A DNA stretch of 64,000 nucleotides, taken from assembly GCA_947683625.1 (NCBI GenBank), contig CANTUR010000057.1, positions 3,160,501 through 3,224,500 of the forward strand, in the 5' to 3' direction. The notes under the pieces are model-generated. The model was given only the letters and a program-made list of their open reading frames with translations, was not told the origin of the DNA and did no database searches. How positions within the stretch are numbered: the first letter of the stretch is position 1; every line of letters begins with the position of its first letter. The translations under genes were made by a program, and so were the position numbers. Origin of the DNA: Mallotus nudiflorus (Eukaryota; Streptophyta; Magnoliopsida; Malpighiales; Euphorbiaceae). This document shows, in pieces, positions 25,917 through 38,698 of this stretch.

Positions 25917-26375
25917 TAATGATGTGTTAACTTTTTATGCTATCACTAATTAATAAAATAAGATACTTTAACTTTTTTAAAATCATTTATATTGATAAAA
26001 AGATAAAATAACCCTTGTACATAAAACAAACAAAATTATGAATACACAATGATATTATATAAGGAAATAGTATATGCCATGGCACACGACGCTACAAAGT
26101 GTTACAGGCTATGACATATTATCTTTATGCCCTTAGTTTTTTTATTTGATTATTAAAAAAATTTACAAATTACAGGGGTTTTAATTCTTATACGACGGGT
26201 TCATCTATGTGTAACTTAAGTTTTAGATTTTAAAAAAATTCAAAAAAAATAAGGGGGCAAGGAGGTAATGTTTATGGGTTATTTTGTATTTTTTATCTAT
26301 ATGAGAAATTTTAGAAAAGTTAAATGATTGTATTTTATTAATTAATGATAGCTTAAAAAGTTGATACATCATTAA
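25917..26375. mobile_element. Foldback MITE with about 105-bp arms
   Basis: The left arm (25917-26022, starting TAATGATGTGTTAAC) and right arm (26268-26375) are near-perfect reverse complements. Shared stretches include 'actttttaWgctatcaYtaa' and 'ttaattaataaaata'. No coding capacity. The target duplication is ambiguous (TA or a 3-bp site). It abuts the putative copia LTR start at 26376. Confidence 0.7.
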
Positions 26376-26571
26376 TGTTAGAAGATATACATCATCAGCT
26401 CACATATATCTTATCAGTTGTTTATTTCATAATTGTATTGTATTCCAACTCTACTTTATAGCTACTATTGTATCTTAACTATACTTATATATTTTGTATT
26501 CAATCATAAGAAATATACAAGCTTTTATTCTCTAAAATACATTAAATCTTCATATGGCATTAGATTAGTAA

Positions 26572-27290
26572 AAATGGAAAACGATACCATAGCCATAACA
26601 CTCACTTCTATCACACCCACCCTTGCGATTTCTTATTCACTTGCACAAGCTCATTATACTTTTGCAATCAAACTCACAACCAAAAATTATCTGGCATAGA
26701 GGACTCAATTTATTTCATTATTAAACTATCAACATCTTATGGGCTTTGTTGATGGCATCATGCTAGCCTCGCCAAGAGAAATTCCTAGCTCTTTGGATAA
26801 TATTCAAACCCTTCCTAATCAGGAATTCCAAGAATGGTTCATCAAAGACCAATTTTTAATGACCTGGCTTCTGTTTTCACTTTCAGAGGAAGTTTTTTTT
26901 TATGTCGTTGGACTTACTTCTTCTTTTTATGTGTGGCGCACTTTACATCAAGCTTTTGGATCCATCTCCCAAAATAAATAATTACAGCTCCATATTAATC
27001 TCTAGGAGTTCAAACAAAATGATATGTTACTATCTTTTTACTTATAATGGGCTAATAGCCTTGCCGATGAACTGAGCTCCACCGGTCGACCTCTCAGTTT
27101 CATAAAATTTAATGCTATTGTTTATAAAAATATAGGCAATAAATTTCATTCAGATATTATAGTCTTAAATTTACAACCTAAGCTAATGCCATTCCATAAG
27201 TTGGATGGCCATTTAGTGGCATATGAAATTCTTCTCTATACTATCAATGAAGTGCCACAAGCCAATGTTGGCAACATTGCTCCTTCATAA
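26572..27290 (+). pseudogene. copia GAG remnant
   Basis: The frame starts MENDTIAITLTSI and includes LTTKNYLAxRTQFISLL, GFVDGIMLASP, FQEWFIKDQFLMTWLLFSLS and SSFYVWRTLHQAFGS, all typical of the copia gag (DUF4219/UBN2_3) domain. A TAG interrupts at 26697 and others follow. A shifted continuation (SLADELSSTGRPL) runs to about 27290. No zinc knuckle can be read, although a His-rich stretch (27330-27430) sits where it would be. Confidence 0.8.
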
Positions 27291-27899
27291 CGTACACAAT
27301 CCTCTTTTTCTTAACCACCTTCCTAGTTCAACAACAATAATAATTTTCAATGCAAACCTTATTGTCAAATATATAGTTTCCACAATCATACCGTTGCTAA
27401 CTATCATCATCACTATCAATGGAATACCACCAACACTTATTCTCTAAGGTTTTTGGTTTACCATAAGGCAATCATTTATACCACCCTACATTATATTCAG
27501 CTCCTTATAATAGTAGCTCTCTCCCCAAGGCTCCTTAGTACCTGGATATAGGGGCTACACACCATAAGACACTCAATTTGTCATCTCTCTTAACTCAACC
27601 ATAAGTAATATAGGGGAAATGATCAAGTTTATGTTGCAAATGATACAAGTTTAAAAGTCTTTCATTCAAGTTCCTCATTCTTTCCTTCTTGTTCTAAACC
27701 ACTTATTCTCAAAAAATGTGTTGCATGTACCATATCTAACAAAACCTTTATTGTCTGTTTACAAATTTGCACATGATAACTCATGTTTCTTTGAATTCTA
27801 TCCTAATAATTTTTCTATCAAAGATCAGGTCACCAAAATAACTCTACTCTAAGGGCTGAGTAAAGATTGACTAAGATGCACCTCCAAAAGCCCTTCACA

Positions 27900-28790
27900 C
27901 TACCACCGCACCTTTCATTTTAGATTGGCATGCTCGTCTTAGTCATCCATAAATAAAGACAGTCACTAAAATAATTAGAGATTTCCAATTACCATGTGAA
28001 AAATGAGCTTCCATTTCTCATTCAGACTGTGTTTCTTGTTACTTAGGAAAATTAGCTAAATTTCCTTTAACTATAGTAAACAATAAAAGTCAAGCACCCT
28101 TTGATGTCATTCATACAGACATTTGGGGTCCTACTCCTTTAAATTCTTCTCATGGCTATAGATATTTTGTCATTTTTGTTGATGAATTTTCTTGTTATTG
28201 TTGGTTATATTATCTTAAACAACATAATGATTTATATCAAAATTTTCTTAATTTTCATTCTCTCATTGAACGGTAATTCCATACCAAAATTAAAGATTCA
28301 TATAGTGACTAGGGTGGTGAATACCGCAAACTAAATAAATTTCTTAATCAAGTTTGTATTCTCAACCAAATTGCATGCCCTCAATCACATGAACAAAATG
28401 GCATTGTAGAACTTAAAATCTGCCACATTGTTGACACTAGTCTTACCTTACTTGCCCATGATAATGTACCATTAAAATTTTGGTCATTTGCTTTTGATAC
28501 CGCTATCACACTAATCAATAGTTTGCCTTCCCCATTTTTGGAATAACAATCTCCTCATTTCAAATTATTTCATACTCATACCACTTATGCCAATTTTAAA
28601 ATTTTTGGTTGTAGTTTGTACTCCTTGCTTCATCCTTATCACACACATAAATTTAACTTTCGATTAAAATAATTTTTCAACTTTGGATTAGCTAACAACC
28701 AGTTTAATTATGATTTTCTTGACATTGATACATGTCAAATTTATGTTGCTCGCTTTGTCCATTTTAATGAAAAATTATTTCCTTTCAATT
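27900..28790 (+). pseudogene. copia integrase remnant
   Basis: Readable pieces are WHARLSHP (zinc region), CVSCYLGKLAKFPL, then VIHTDIWGPTP and YFVIFVDEFSCYCWLYYL with the first catalytic Asp, a degraded second-Asp region (DSYSDxGGEY) and CPQSHEQNGIVE with the catalytic Glu. The C-terminal KLFxHxPxY and FGC regions follow near 28590. A Ser/Pro/Thr-rich linker (28890-29130) comes after and would normally precede RT. Scattered stops interrupt it. Confidence 0.8.
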
Positions 28791-29212
28791 TTCGTTCTTT
28801 ATCCACAACCTTGCCCTCTCAACCCGAACAAACTCCTTGGTTGTTAATTATGCACTCAAGTGCATTTACTTAGCTCCTTACACCATCAGGTATGACCTCT
28901 AATGCTTCTCAAATTTTATCTCACACTCCTACTTATACTCCAATTCCATCACCAGTTAACAACCCTCATCCACAAACCTCCCTAACCCACCAATCTCCAA
29001 ATTTATCCAATATTTATGGTATCAATCTTATTGTTGATCTGGATAAATATTCCATCATTACATTACCACAACCTCAATCTCCAACAGATTCCTCCTCATC
29101 ACCTGAACCTACCAGAACTCACCATATGTGACTCCACCCCACCATTTTACACAAACGCCATGCTAGCCTAATCAACCATCATCCTTTATCCACCCACACT
29201 CCTAGTTATCTT

Positions 29213-29398
29213 ATATAATGACCCTTTATTTTAAATTATTAAAATATATTTTGAGATATGCAGTATTAATAATATTTTAAAATGTTGATATATTATAATT
29301 ATTTATGAATAGTATTTATTTATTTATTTATTTTAAATATTTTGTTACGTAGAGAATTTTATTTAAAAGTTATTATTATTTAAAGATATTAATGTTAA
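29213..29398. other. AT-rich junction between copia fragment and Tat element
   Basis: No gene. This short AT-rich stretch separates the truncated copia element from the repeat tract that leads into the Tat 5' LTR. The start of that LTR (TGTAAGCACCC) is not found here. Confidence 0.5.
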
Positions 29399-30583
<1,185 letters not shown>

Positions 30584-30584
30584 G

Positions 30585-30603
30585 TGGTGACTCCATTGGG
30601 GAT
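30585..30603 (+). other. Primer-binding site of the Tat element
   Basis: TGGTGACTCCATTGGGGAT starts two bases after the LTR end. It resembles the complement of the 3' end of plant tRNA-Arg (TGGCGACTCCGC...), the primer used by Ogre/Tat elements. This assignment is from memory of the family. Confidence 0.75.
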
Positions 30604-31429
30604 AAGAGATACTAATTCTACTTGTGTTCTTCAGAATTATTTTATCAATTATTATTTCATTCTTGCATTCATTCTGCATGTCCCTACTAAATCGATGGCA
30701 TTGGTTTATGATTCCATGATTCCATTAGCTTCATGGATTTGTAGATTGGCTAACCATCACTATTAGCCTTAACTTGATTTAAGAGAGATTATCGGGCTCA
30801 TCTGACCAGAGTCTGTAACCCAAGTCCTTAAGGGGGGTAATCTTCTCTCGAGTTGGTAAAGGATACTGGGCCCCTCTGACCTTAGCCAGTAACTCAAAGT
30901 CCATAATAGAGAGCATCTTGCTAAAGGAAACTTAACTTTTCATTTGATCCTGACCACATATAATGGCCTAGTTACTTCCCTTAGGATTTTTACCCAAAGT
31001 GCTTGTTTGTTTGAATGGCCATGAGGTATTTCTATTTATAAAAGCCCAGGCCTATACATTTGAAGCTCATTTAGGCTAATAAGGATTAGGCTAGACCTTT
31101 ATATTTAAAAATTCTATTTATGTGCTTTTTGTTTTAAAGAGAGATTTGGCATGTGCGTTGGCTCTTAATATCCCTTGTTGATATGAAGGCCAAGACCAAA
31201 AATCTAGGAAAAGAGACTCGCTATTAAACACATGTGTAGGAGAAATAAGGATGGAAGGTTTACCTACATGATGGCATGTTAATTGCTTCTTGATACTTGC
31301 TACGTGCTAAATGCATGCTTGCTATTTGTTTTATAAACACATGCATCATGCATACATGCATATATATAGTCCATGCATTATACTAACACCTTATTTTATA
31401 GCCATTATAGATTCATCCGGGTCTTCTCA

Positions 31430-32600
31430 TGTCTGAGGACAAAGAGGTGGCAGATTGACCAGAACAGATCTAACCCCAAAATTAATAACTCAAGAGATCC
31501 TTCAAGAATTAGAGAAGAGTCCAATCAATCCACTATACCTAGAAGCTAAACTAACTCAAACTGAACAGACTAAAATGGAACCACAACTAAAGATGTGGAC
31601 CTTAGAGTACATTAAGGGAGCTTTCATAGATGACATGAGAGCTATGATACAAGATGAACTAAGAAAGGCTTTGGCCGGACTTATGCAACCTGTTGCTGAA
31701 TAACCACCTGCTGTTGTTATTAAATAACCACCTACTGCTACTATTGAATAGCCACCTACTGTAGGAGCTCCACCTGTTGTTATAGCTCCTTCACCTACTA
31801 CTAACAATACTAGGGGGCAACCTGCTACTAGAAATGTGCCTGCTACTGATGTGAGACTAGAAGACATTGAAAACTACATGGTAGAAAAGGTGAAGAGAGA
31901 ATCACTTAAATTGGTTCAAGACCTTGAGTCCAAGCAGATGCAAGCATTGACCTAGAAAATTTCCAAGATCGAAGAACTGATTAGAGGAAAAGACATGAGG
32001 TATTCATTTGACTTTGATAATATGCTATAAATGAAGGGTGAAAAGCTGCCTGACAAGTTAAAAATGCCTCAGCTGTAAAAATTTGATGAGAGAGGAGACC
32101 CTAGAATTCACTTAAGTCAATATATTACAACTATGAGCACTACAAAAGCACCTCTAACGTTAGTCACTAGGTTATTTGTGTTGTCCCTAAAAAGAATGGA
32201 TGTGAACTGGTACCATGGGTTAGAAAAGTCTATTAGAGCTGACTGGAAAGAACTGTGTAATGCTTTTTTGAAATAATATGATTACAATAACAGATTGGAG
32301 GTATCCATCAAGGATCTAGAGTTAACTAAATAGAAATCAAATGAGTCTTGTTCTGATTTCTTATCTCATTTCATGAATAAAGCAGGGATGATGAAAAACA
32401 AGTTTGTTGAGAAGGATCAAGTTAGAATGATAGTTTGTAATCTGTCACCTAATTTGGTCGAGAAGCTACAGATGATGAATCCTAAAACCTTTATGGATTT
32501 GTATAATGATGGGTTACAAGTTAAGGAAATTAAGAGTGAGAAAAAGAAAACTGCTAGAGGCATAAGAAACCAAAACTACCTACCTAGGGGCATATAACAA
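31430..32600 (+). pseudogene. Tat GAG
   Basis: The leader frame (31455-31703) gives a helical, charged segment, followed by a Pro/Ala-rich variable stretch. The capsid-like gag region then runs from about 31860: MVEKVKRESLKLVQDLE, FDERGDPRIHLSQYIT (normally ..Y.G..DP..HL..F), then WYHGLEKSIRADWKELCNAF and ESCSDFLSHFMNKAG (32350). It ends with VEKDQVRMIVCNLSPNLVEKL and a basic tail. At least seven in-frame stops interrupt it, several where Gln or Trp is expected. The retroviral-type gag supplies the particle shell. The order and spacing match gypsy gag in Tat elements. Confidence 0.8.
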
Positions 32601-32950
32601 GGAAGTACGAGCCAAGCTGTAAAGGTGTGTGTAGTTCAGCAACCTAGGAGATATTCTAACTTCAATTAGCCACTCTCTAAAGTCCTAGAGAGGCTAATCC
32701 AAAAAGGCCTGCTCAAACCCCTGACCTTTTCTAAACCCCCAAATCCAAATGTCCATGGCTATAATCCAAACAGTTACTACAAATTTCATCAAGTAGCTTG
32801 CCATTCCACAAATACCTACATTCACCTAAAACATGAAATCAAAAACCTGATAGACTTTGGAAAAATCATGACCCTGAGAAATCCAATTCCAACCCAAACA
32901 CTAGAAATAACCCTTTCCCAAACTATCAAAATGTTCCACCTCCAGCTACT

Positions 32951-33616
32951 ATGATGATCAACTCAGGAGTTAGTGAAGAAGAAGTGTTAGACTCCTTTGA
33001 GAATCTAAACCCTGTAAACATTGAGAAATCTCATGAGGCCCCTAAAGGAGTGGATGATTTGCTAGGAGAACCCTTAGGAAAATTTGATTACAAATTGTTC
33101 AATTCTAAGCCACCCTCTATTGATATTCCTATTAACTCAATCACGCCCTCAAGATAGGATGATGAGTCTAAAGATGAGTTGGTAAAAGGAGAGATTGAAA
33201 CTGAAATTCCTGTGTAGTTATCAAAAGGGGTAGAGGATTTATTAGGGCAACCTTCAGGCAAGTTTGATTACAAAGTTTTTTACTCTAAGCCCGCCTCTAT
33301 TGATAGACCCATGGAAGAGATAGTGCCGACAGGATGGGGTGATGAGTTTGAAGAAAATGAATCCTTAATCCTAGAACTGTCCCAAGAAGGGGTTGAAGAG
33401 CTGCTAAGCGAACATATGGACAAGCTGAGGGAGTTGAAAGGAAAAGAAACATGCACAGTGGAAGTTTGGAAAAATGGGAGAAAGGAACGGATCATTAGGG
33501 CCATGGACATCTGGTATGATTCTGATGAAGAAAAATCCACTAGAGTTTATGTATGGAGTAATAATCCAAATATGAATCATGTTACTAAAAGTGGGAGGAA
33601 TTACCAGACAGCATAA
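32951..33616 (+). pseudogene. gag-pol linker with internal duplication
   Basis: An acidic linker between gag and protease, containing a 180-bp tandem duplication. The units start at 33044 and 33224 and share KGVDDLLGEP-GKFDYK-F-SKP-SID. The last frame (33311-33616) is Glu-rich (VEELLSEHMDKLRELKGKET) and ends NMNHVTKSGRNYQTA, a motif that in related elements comes shortly before the protease. I recognise no enzymatic domain. Two stops break it. Confidence 0.65.
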
Positions 33617-33745
33617 AAGAAAAATGAAAGGATTGTAGAAAAGGAAGAAATAGAAGATGTAGAAGTAGAGGAAGGACAGAAAGAAGACCTTATCCTAGAA
33701 CAACTCAAGAAGGCTAAAGCGAATGTAAGCATTTGGGAATTACTG

Positions 33746-34320
33746 ATGCATTCGAGTAGTCATAGAAGGGCTCTAGTTAAAGCTTTGTCGAATATGAACA
33801 TTGAAATGGTAGCTAAACCTGAGGCTATGGTGGCAAAGGTGACAAAAAAGAAACATAGGCTGATAACATTCTCAGATGATGACTTGCCTTTGGAGGGAAG
33901 AAACCGTAATAAGGCATTATTTATCCCAGCTGAAGTAAAAGGGAAAAGAACCAACTTTTTAATGGTGGATAATGGTTCAGCTATAAATGTATGCCTGCTA
34001 AAGATCCTGCCTAATCTAGGTCTAAAAGTAGATGACTTAATGGTTTCAAACCTTATAATCAGAGCTTATAATGACAGTACTAGGAATGTGGAGGGAACAT
34101 TTTAGGCTTTGGTCAAAATAGGGCTCGTAGAGTCAACTGTTGTATTTACTGTGCTAGACATCCCTGTCACCTATGCCCTGTTATTAGGAAGGCTGTGGTT
34201 TCATGTCTTGGGAGGAGTACCTTCAATTGTGCACCAGAAAATAAAATTCCCACATGAAGGAGATATCGTGACAATAGAAGCTGGAACCAATGCAGCTATG
34301 GTAGCTATACTTGATAAATA
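33746..34320 (+). pseudogene. Tat retropepsin-like protease
   Basis: Translation shows SSHRRALVKALSNMNIE (typical upstream of the gypsy protease), then LPLEGRNRNKALFIPAEVKG and FLMVDNGSAINVCLLKILPN. The catalytic box is normally V-DxGSxxN, and DNGSA keeps the Asp. Then come VEGTF, a TAG, VVFTVLDIPVTYALLLGRLWFH (normally F-VLD-..YNLLLGRPWIH) and a final GGVPSIVHQKIKF. Two in-frame stops (34105 and 34321). Within the family this cleaves the polyprotein. It lies directly upstream of RT. Confidence 0.85.
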
Positions 34321-35002
34321 GAAGCAAGTGTGCATTATTCCTAGTTTCCAAGTTATTGGAACATTTGATGGGATGGATCCCATGGTTACAAAATGATGGA
34401 AAGCATGAATTATTGACCTAGACAGGGGCTCAAAAAATGAACAAGGAAGTCCTAAGCCCCTGAACATTAAAACCTAAGACCATACGAAGGGTTTAGGATA
34501 TATTGAGGCAGGACCAGCTAGCAGAAGAGCAAAGAATAAGGAGAAAGCAAAAAGAAATAAGCCCTTGGGAAGCATTGGACCACTAAGTGAGAACTTCATC
34601 AAGTTAGGGGAGGGAAAGTATTATCTGGGCACCAAAGAATCTATTAATGTGGCTGGAAAAGATGTCCCTAGGTTTGAGATCTTCAAGGAGTAGATTGTGG
34701 AAAACCTAGTAGCCAGCAACAAAGAGGAAGTCATGAAGCAAGTAACTGAAAGGATGGGTGATGATGCTGTTGAGGAGCTACTATGTCTGCCACTTGAGGA
34801 GGAACCACACCAGGACTTAGCTATTGTCATTAGTGATAGTTTTATTGATGTTTTTTATGAAGAAACTAATGTAATAACGTCTGATCTTTATACAGATGAG
34901 GATGTTGTTTTTCCTATGGTCAATTATATGAATGTTGGTTTTGCTTACTTATATGATGTGCATCCTGATATTTCTGTGCATTATAATTTTGATTAGTCAT
35001 GC

Positions 35003-35960
35003 ATGTTTGACATTAATTCAATTCAATTTGATTCATTTAACATGGGCGTAAATGATAATCCAAAGAACATTTCTATATCACATGATGTAACTCCTGAAGA
35101 GAGGAAAAATTTTGAGAGAATATTAACAAAAAGAAAGGTAGTATTTACTTGGACTTATGAAGACATGCCAAGTTTGGATAGGGAAATAGTAGAGCATCAC
35201 ATTCCAACTCATCTAGAAACCAAGTCGATTAAATAAAAATTACACAGATTAAGACCATAATGGACAGAAAAGATAAAGGAGGAAATTGCCAAGCAAATAT
35301 AGGCCAACTTCCTAGAAGTAGTAGACTAACCTCAATGGCTAGCAAACATAGTACCTATTCCTAAGAAAGATGGCAAAGTATGGATGTGTGTAGATTTTAG
35401 GGATCTGAACAAAGCTTGTCTAAAAGATGACTTCCCGTTGCCTCACATTAATGTAATAGTGGGTAGCATTGCAGCAAGTGCAATGCATTCTTTTATGGAT
35501 GAATTTTTTTGGTACAACCAAATAATAATGGCAGTCATGGACAAGATTAAGATAGCTTTCATCATAAAATGGGGAACCTATTGTTACAAGGTGATGCCTT
35601 TCGGACTGAAGAATGCAGGTGCAATTTATCAAAGAGCTGCTAATGCACTTTTCCATGATATGATGCATAAGGAGGTTGAAGTGTATGTGGACGACATGAT
35701 GGTTAAATTAAAGACAAGAGGAGGACACTTTGAAGCTTTAGATAAGTTCTTGGCCTAAATGGAGGGGTACAACCTTAGACTCAACCCAAAGAAGTGCATT
35801 TTTAGGTTACTTCAAGGAAGCTATTAGGGCATATAGTGAGTAGCTGAGGAATTGAAGTGGATCTAGATAAAGTAAAAGCTATCTAGGAAATGTCGGCACC
35901 AAATATGGAGAAGGAAGTAAGAGGATTTCTTGGCAGGTTGCAGTATATTAATAAGTTTAT
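35003..35960 (+). pseudogene. Tat reverse transcriptase
   Basis: The domain begins with a DVTPEERKNFERILTKRK segment and TWTYEDMPSLD (about 35145), then IVPIPKKDGKVWMCVDFRDL, a degraded palm region (FMDEFFWYNQI, normally FMDGFSGYNQI), KWGTYCYKVMPFGLKNAGAI and the catalytic YVDDMMVK (35684). Stops at the codons before KLHRLRP and within EIAKQI-ANFLEVVD lie where Gln or Glu is expected. The thumb region (NLRLNPKKC-F, normally also with a GKFLG box) follows to 35960. It copies RNA into DNA in the active family; this copy cannot be made whole. Confidence 0.9.
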
Positions 35961-36400
35961 CGTAAAACTCACTAATATTTGTGACCCTATCTTTAAGTTC
36001 TTAAGGAAAGATCAGTCGATTAAATGGAATGATGATAGTCAAAAATCTTTTGATAAGATCAATGAGTATATTATTAATCCACCTATTCTGAAACCACCTA
36101 GACATGGTAATCCATTGGTTTTGTACTTGGCTTTTGAAGAGGATGCAATGGGGCAATGTTAGCATAAAAAGGGTCAGATGGAATAGAGCACGCATTGTAC
36201 TACTTGAGCAAGAAGTTTCTACCATACAAGGAAAAATATGATTTAGTAGAAAAGACATTTTGATTATGATTTGGGCTACGAGGAAATTAAGGCATTATTT
36301 TCAATCTTATAAGGTTCATGCTGTTTCAAGAATAGACCCTTTAAGGTATCTATTTCAAGCATCGGATCTAACTAGAAAAATATCTTGATGGTTGGTACTC
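35961..36400 (+). pseudogene. Tat first RNase H domain
   Basis: After RT comes INKFIVKLTNICDPIFKFLRK (the connection), then PPILKPPRHGNPLVLYLAFEE with the first acidic residue altered (the usual LYLAVSD). It continues with HALYYLSKKFLPYKEKYDLVE (normally YYLS+-L---E--Y---E) and LFQASDLTRKIS. Frameshifts lie near 36165 and 36262. This is the RNase H that all gypsy elements have, degrading RNA in RNA:DNA hybrids. Confidence 0.8.
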
Positions 36401-36910
36401 TTAACCAAATTTGACATAGAGTACATTACTATAAAGGTAATCAAGGGAAGAGCAGTAGCAGAATTCTTAGCTCAGAATGCGATCGAAGGTGAAGAGCAGT
36501 GGAATTTGGAGTTTCCAAAGGAGAACTTAGCAGTTGTAGAGCACCAGGAGTGGAAACTTTACTTCGATGGAGTTGTAAACAACAAAGGAGCTGGATTGGG
36601 AGTGATTATTGTTACACCGGCTGGAGAAACCATACCAATGGCAAAGAAACTAGATTTCAAAGTCATAAACAATATGGCCGAGTATGAAGCATGTATCTAT
36701 GGAGTTGAGGCAGCTGGAGCAAAAGATTTATTGGTTTATGGGGATTCAATGTTAGTCATTAGTCAGGCTAATGAAGAATGAGAAGTAAAAGAGGAAAAGT
36801 TAAAGCCTTATATTTGCTATTTGAAAGCCTTAATGAAGAATTTCACCAAATATCCAGAGAAGATAATCAAATGGCAGACGCACTGGCAACACTCTCTTCA
36901 ATGTAAGATA
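36400..36910 (+). pseudogene. Tat second (archaeal-like) RNase H domain
   Basis: A second RNase H fold follows the first. WKLYFDGVVNNKGAGLGVII carries the first Asp (36555), NMAEYEACIYGVEAA the Glu (36673), LLVYGDSMLVISQ the next Asp (36735) and QMADALATLSSM the last Asp (36870). All four acidic positions survive, although a TGA at 36779 and frame changes break the chain. A doubled RNase H with this AEYEA/GDS signature is diagnostic of the Tat lineage, and of the RVT_3 family also found in plant LINEs. Confidence 0.88.
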
Positions 36911-36921
36911 GTGCAACTAGG

Positions 36922-38262
36922 TTGGCCATGAAACCTTTAGTGATCATGAAGTCTAGAGCATTATGTTATGGGGGTGAGCAGATTATGAATGTTCAAATGG
37001 GGCCTGAAGAAAAGCCTTGGTTTTATGATGTCCAAAGATTCATTAAAGAAGGAATTTATCCAGATAAAGCAACCTCAAAAGAAAGATATTATCTTCATGT
37101 TCTTGCATGTAACTATGCAAGTTATGATGGAGTATTATACAAAAGAATGCCAAACGGGATGCAACTCAGATGTCTCAAGAAAGATGAAGCTAAGGAGGTG
37201 ATGAAAGAAATTCATGCAAGAATATGTAGTTCTCATATGAATGGGATAATACTAGCCAAGAAAATAATCAGACAAGGGTACTATTGGATGAGTATGGAAA
37301 AGGATTGTATCAGGACAGTAAGACAATGCCATCGGTGTCAGATCCATAGGAATCTTAGTCACATGCCTCCAACAGTGAAAAATAGTTTATCATCCCCTTG
37401 GCCTTTTGCAGCATAGGGAATTGATATCATAGGAGAAATATGACCGACAGCATCAAATGGGCATAAATACATAGTGGTGGTAATCAATAACTTCTCAAGA
37501 TGGGTAGAGGTAGAATCTTTCAACACTCTAAAAGCAAAAAAAATGGTACAGTTTATCGAGAAGAGCCTTATTTACAAATATGGGGTTGCACATCATATTA
37601 TGACAGATAATGGGGTTCAATTTCAAGCAGAAACAGCAAAGATGTTACAAAAGTATGGGATTGAGCACCATAAATCTTTACCTTATCGCCCTCAAGCTAA
37701 TGGAGCAGTGGAAGTGACTAATAAAAATGTTAAGAAAACCCTTTATAAGCTTGTTAAAACTTATAAGGATTGGCCTGAATATCTTCCTTTTGCCTTATGG
37801 GGATATAGGACTATAGTTAGAACCGCCATAAGCTAAACACCATTCTCATTGGTATATGGTTGTGAGGCAATTTTTCCTATAAAAATAGAGATTAAGTCCT
37901 TGAGAGTAGTCATGGAAGCTAAAATAACTGAGAATGAATGGGCATAAAAGAGATATGATCATCTCGTATCTCTAAATAAGAAAAGGATAGATGCTTTATT
38001 CCATACTCAGATATATCAAAGAAGGATAGCAAGGACATTCAATAAGAAGGTTAAGCCTAGGAAGATCAAAGTTGGAGATATGGTGCTGAAACAATCTAGA
38101 GTCATGGTGTTCGATCCGAGAGGTAAATTTAGACCGAATTGGGAAGGACCTTACTTAGTCAAATTGGTCCTACCTAAAGGAGCTATTAAGATATCAAATC
38201 TTGAAGGGACTGAGTTCATGGAACCTATTAATCTGGATCGCCTCAAGAAGTACTACCTGTAA
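36922..38262 (+). pseudogene. Tat integrase
   Basis: The zinc-binding domain reads EIHARICSSHMNG...ILAKKIIRQGYYW...CIRTVRQCHRCQIH (37210-37360), giving H-H-C-C. The core domain shows VVVINNFSRWVE (37480), where the first catalytic Asp is Asn (one G-to-A change). The second Asp is in IMTDNGVQF (37605) and the Glu in YRPQANGAVEVTNK (37700). WGYRT follows, then a TAA. The C-terminal domain ends GPYLVKLVLPKGAIKISNLEG...LDRLKKYYL (38100-38262). No chromodomain is seen, as expected for Tat. Stops at 37417 and 37837 and the lost Asp make it inactive. Confidence 0.9.
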
Positions 38263-38297
38263 AAAATATAAATAAAAGTAGAATAAAGAAAATAAAG

Positions 38298-38465
38298 CTC
38301 GCTGGCTAAAAAACCTGAAAAGGCTAGTCATGCAAAAGTTAGGACATTCCCGCTGTTCAGAAAACCCATAAAAGGCTGACAGGCAAAAGTTAGGGAAATA
38401 AATAAAAAAGGAATGGTCTCGCTAATTAGAAAACTCACAAAGGGCTAGTCAGGCAAAAATTAGGA
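38298..38465 (+). repeat. About 50-65-bp tandem repeat downstream of integrase
   Basis: Three copies (starting about 38298, 38349 and 38415) share ctcgctRRctRaaaaacc, aaRggctRgtcaggcaaaa and gttagg. Two more copies of the same motif occur at 39271-39380, in the same orientation. Confidence 0.8.
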
Positions 38466-38698
38466 AAATAAAATTTGAGCAAAAAATATTTAGTTAGAAA
38501 ATCCATGAGGACTAGCTGATAATAGGAGTTATGTCATATGATGTATTAAATGTACTCATTTTAGTCCTAATTAATGAATGAAATTGAAATTGACGTTTTT
38601 TTAAACTTTGCATGTCCTTCTTTATTATAAAGTATAAGTACTTGAAGGGAAAACAAAACATAAGAAATCCTAAGACTAGCTCTATGAGACCATTCTAT

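Larger units (their letters stand above)
26376..29212 (+). mobile_element. Truncated Ty1/copia element (LTR, gag, protease, integrase)
   Basis: A probable short LTR (26376-26552, TGTTAGAAG...TTCA) is followed by a primer-binding-site-like tatggcattagatta and then gag, a degraded protease and integrase. No RT or RNase H is present: the sequence changes abruptly at about 29212 into AT-rich and trinucleotide-repeat DNA leading to the Tat element LTR. Stops are frequent. It is a dead 5' fragment. Confidence 0.75.
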
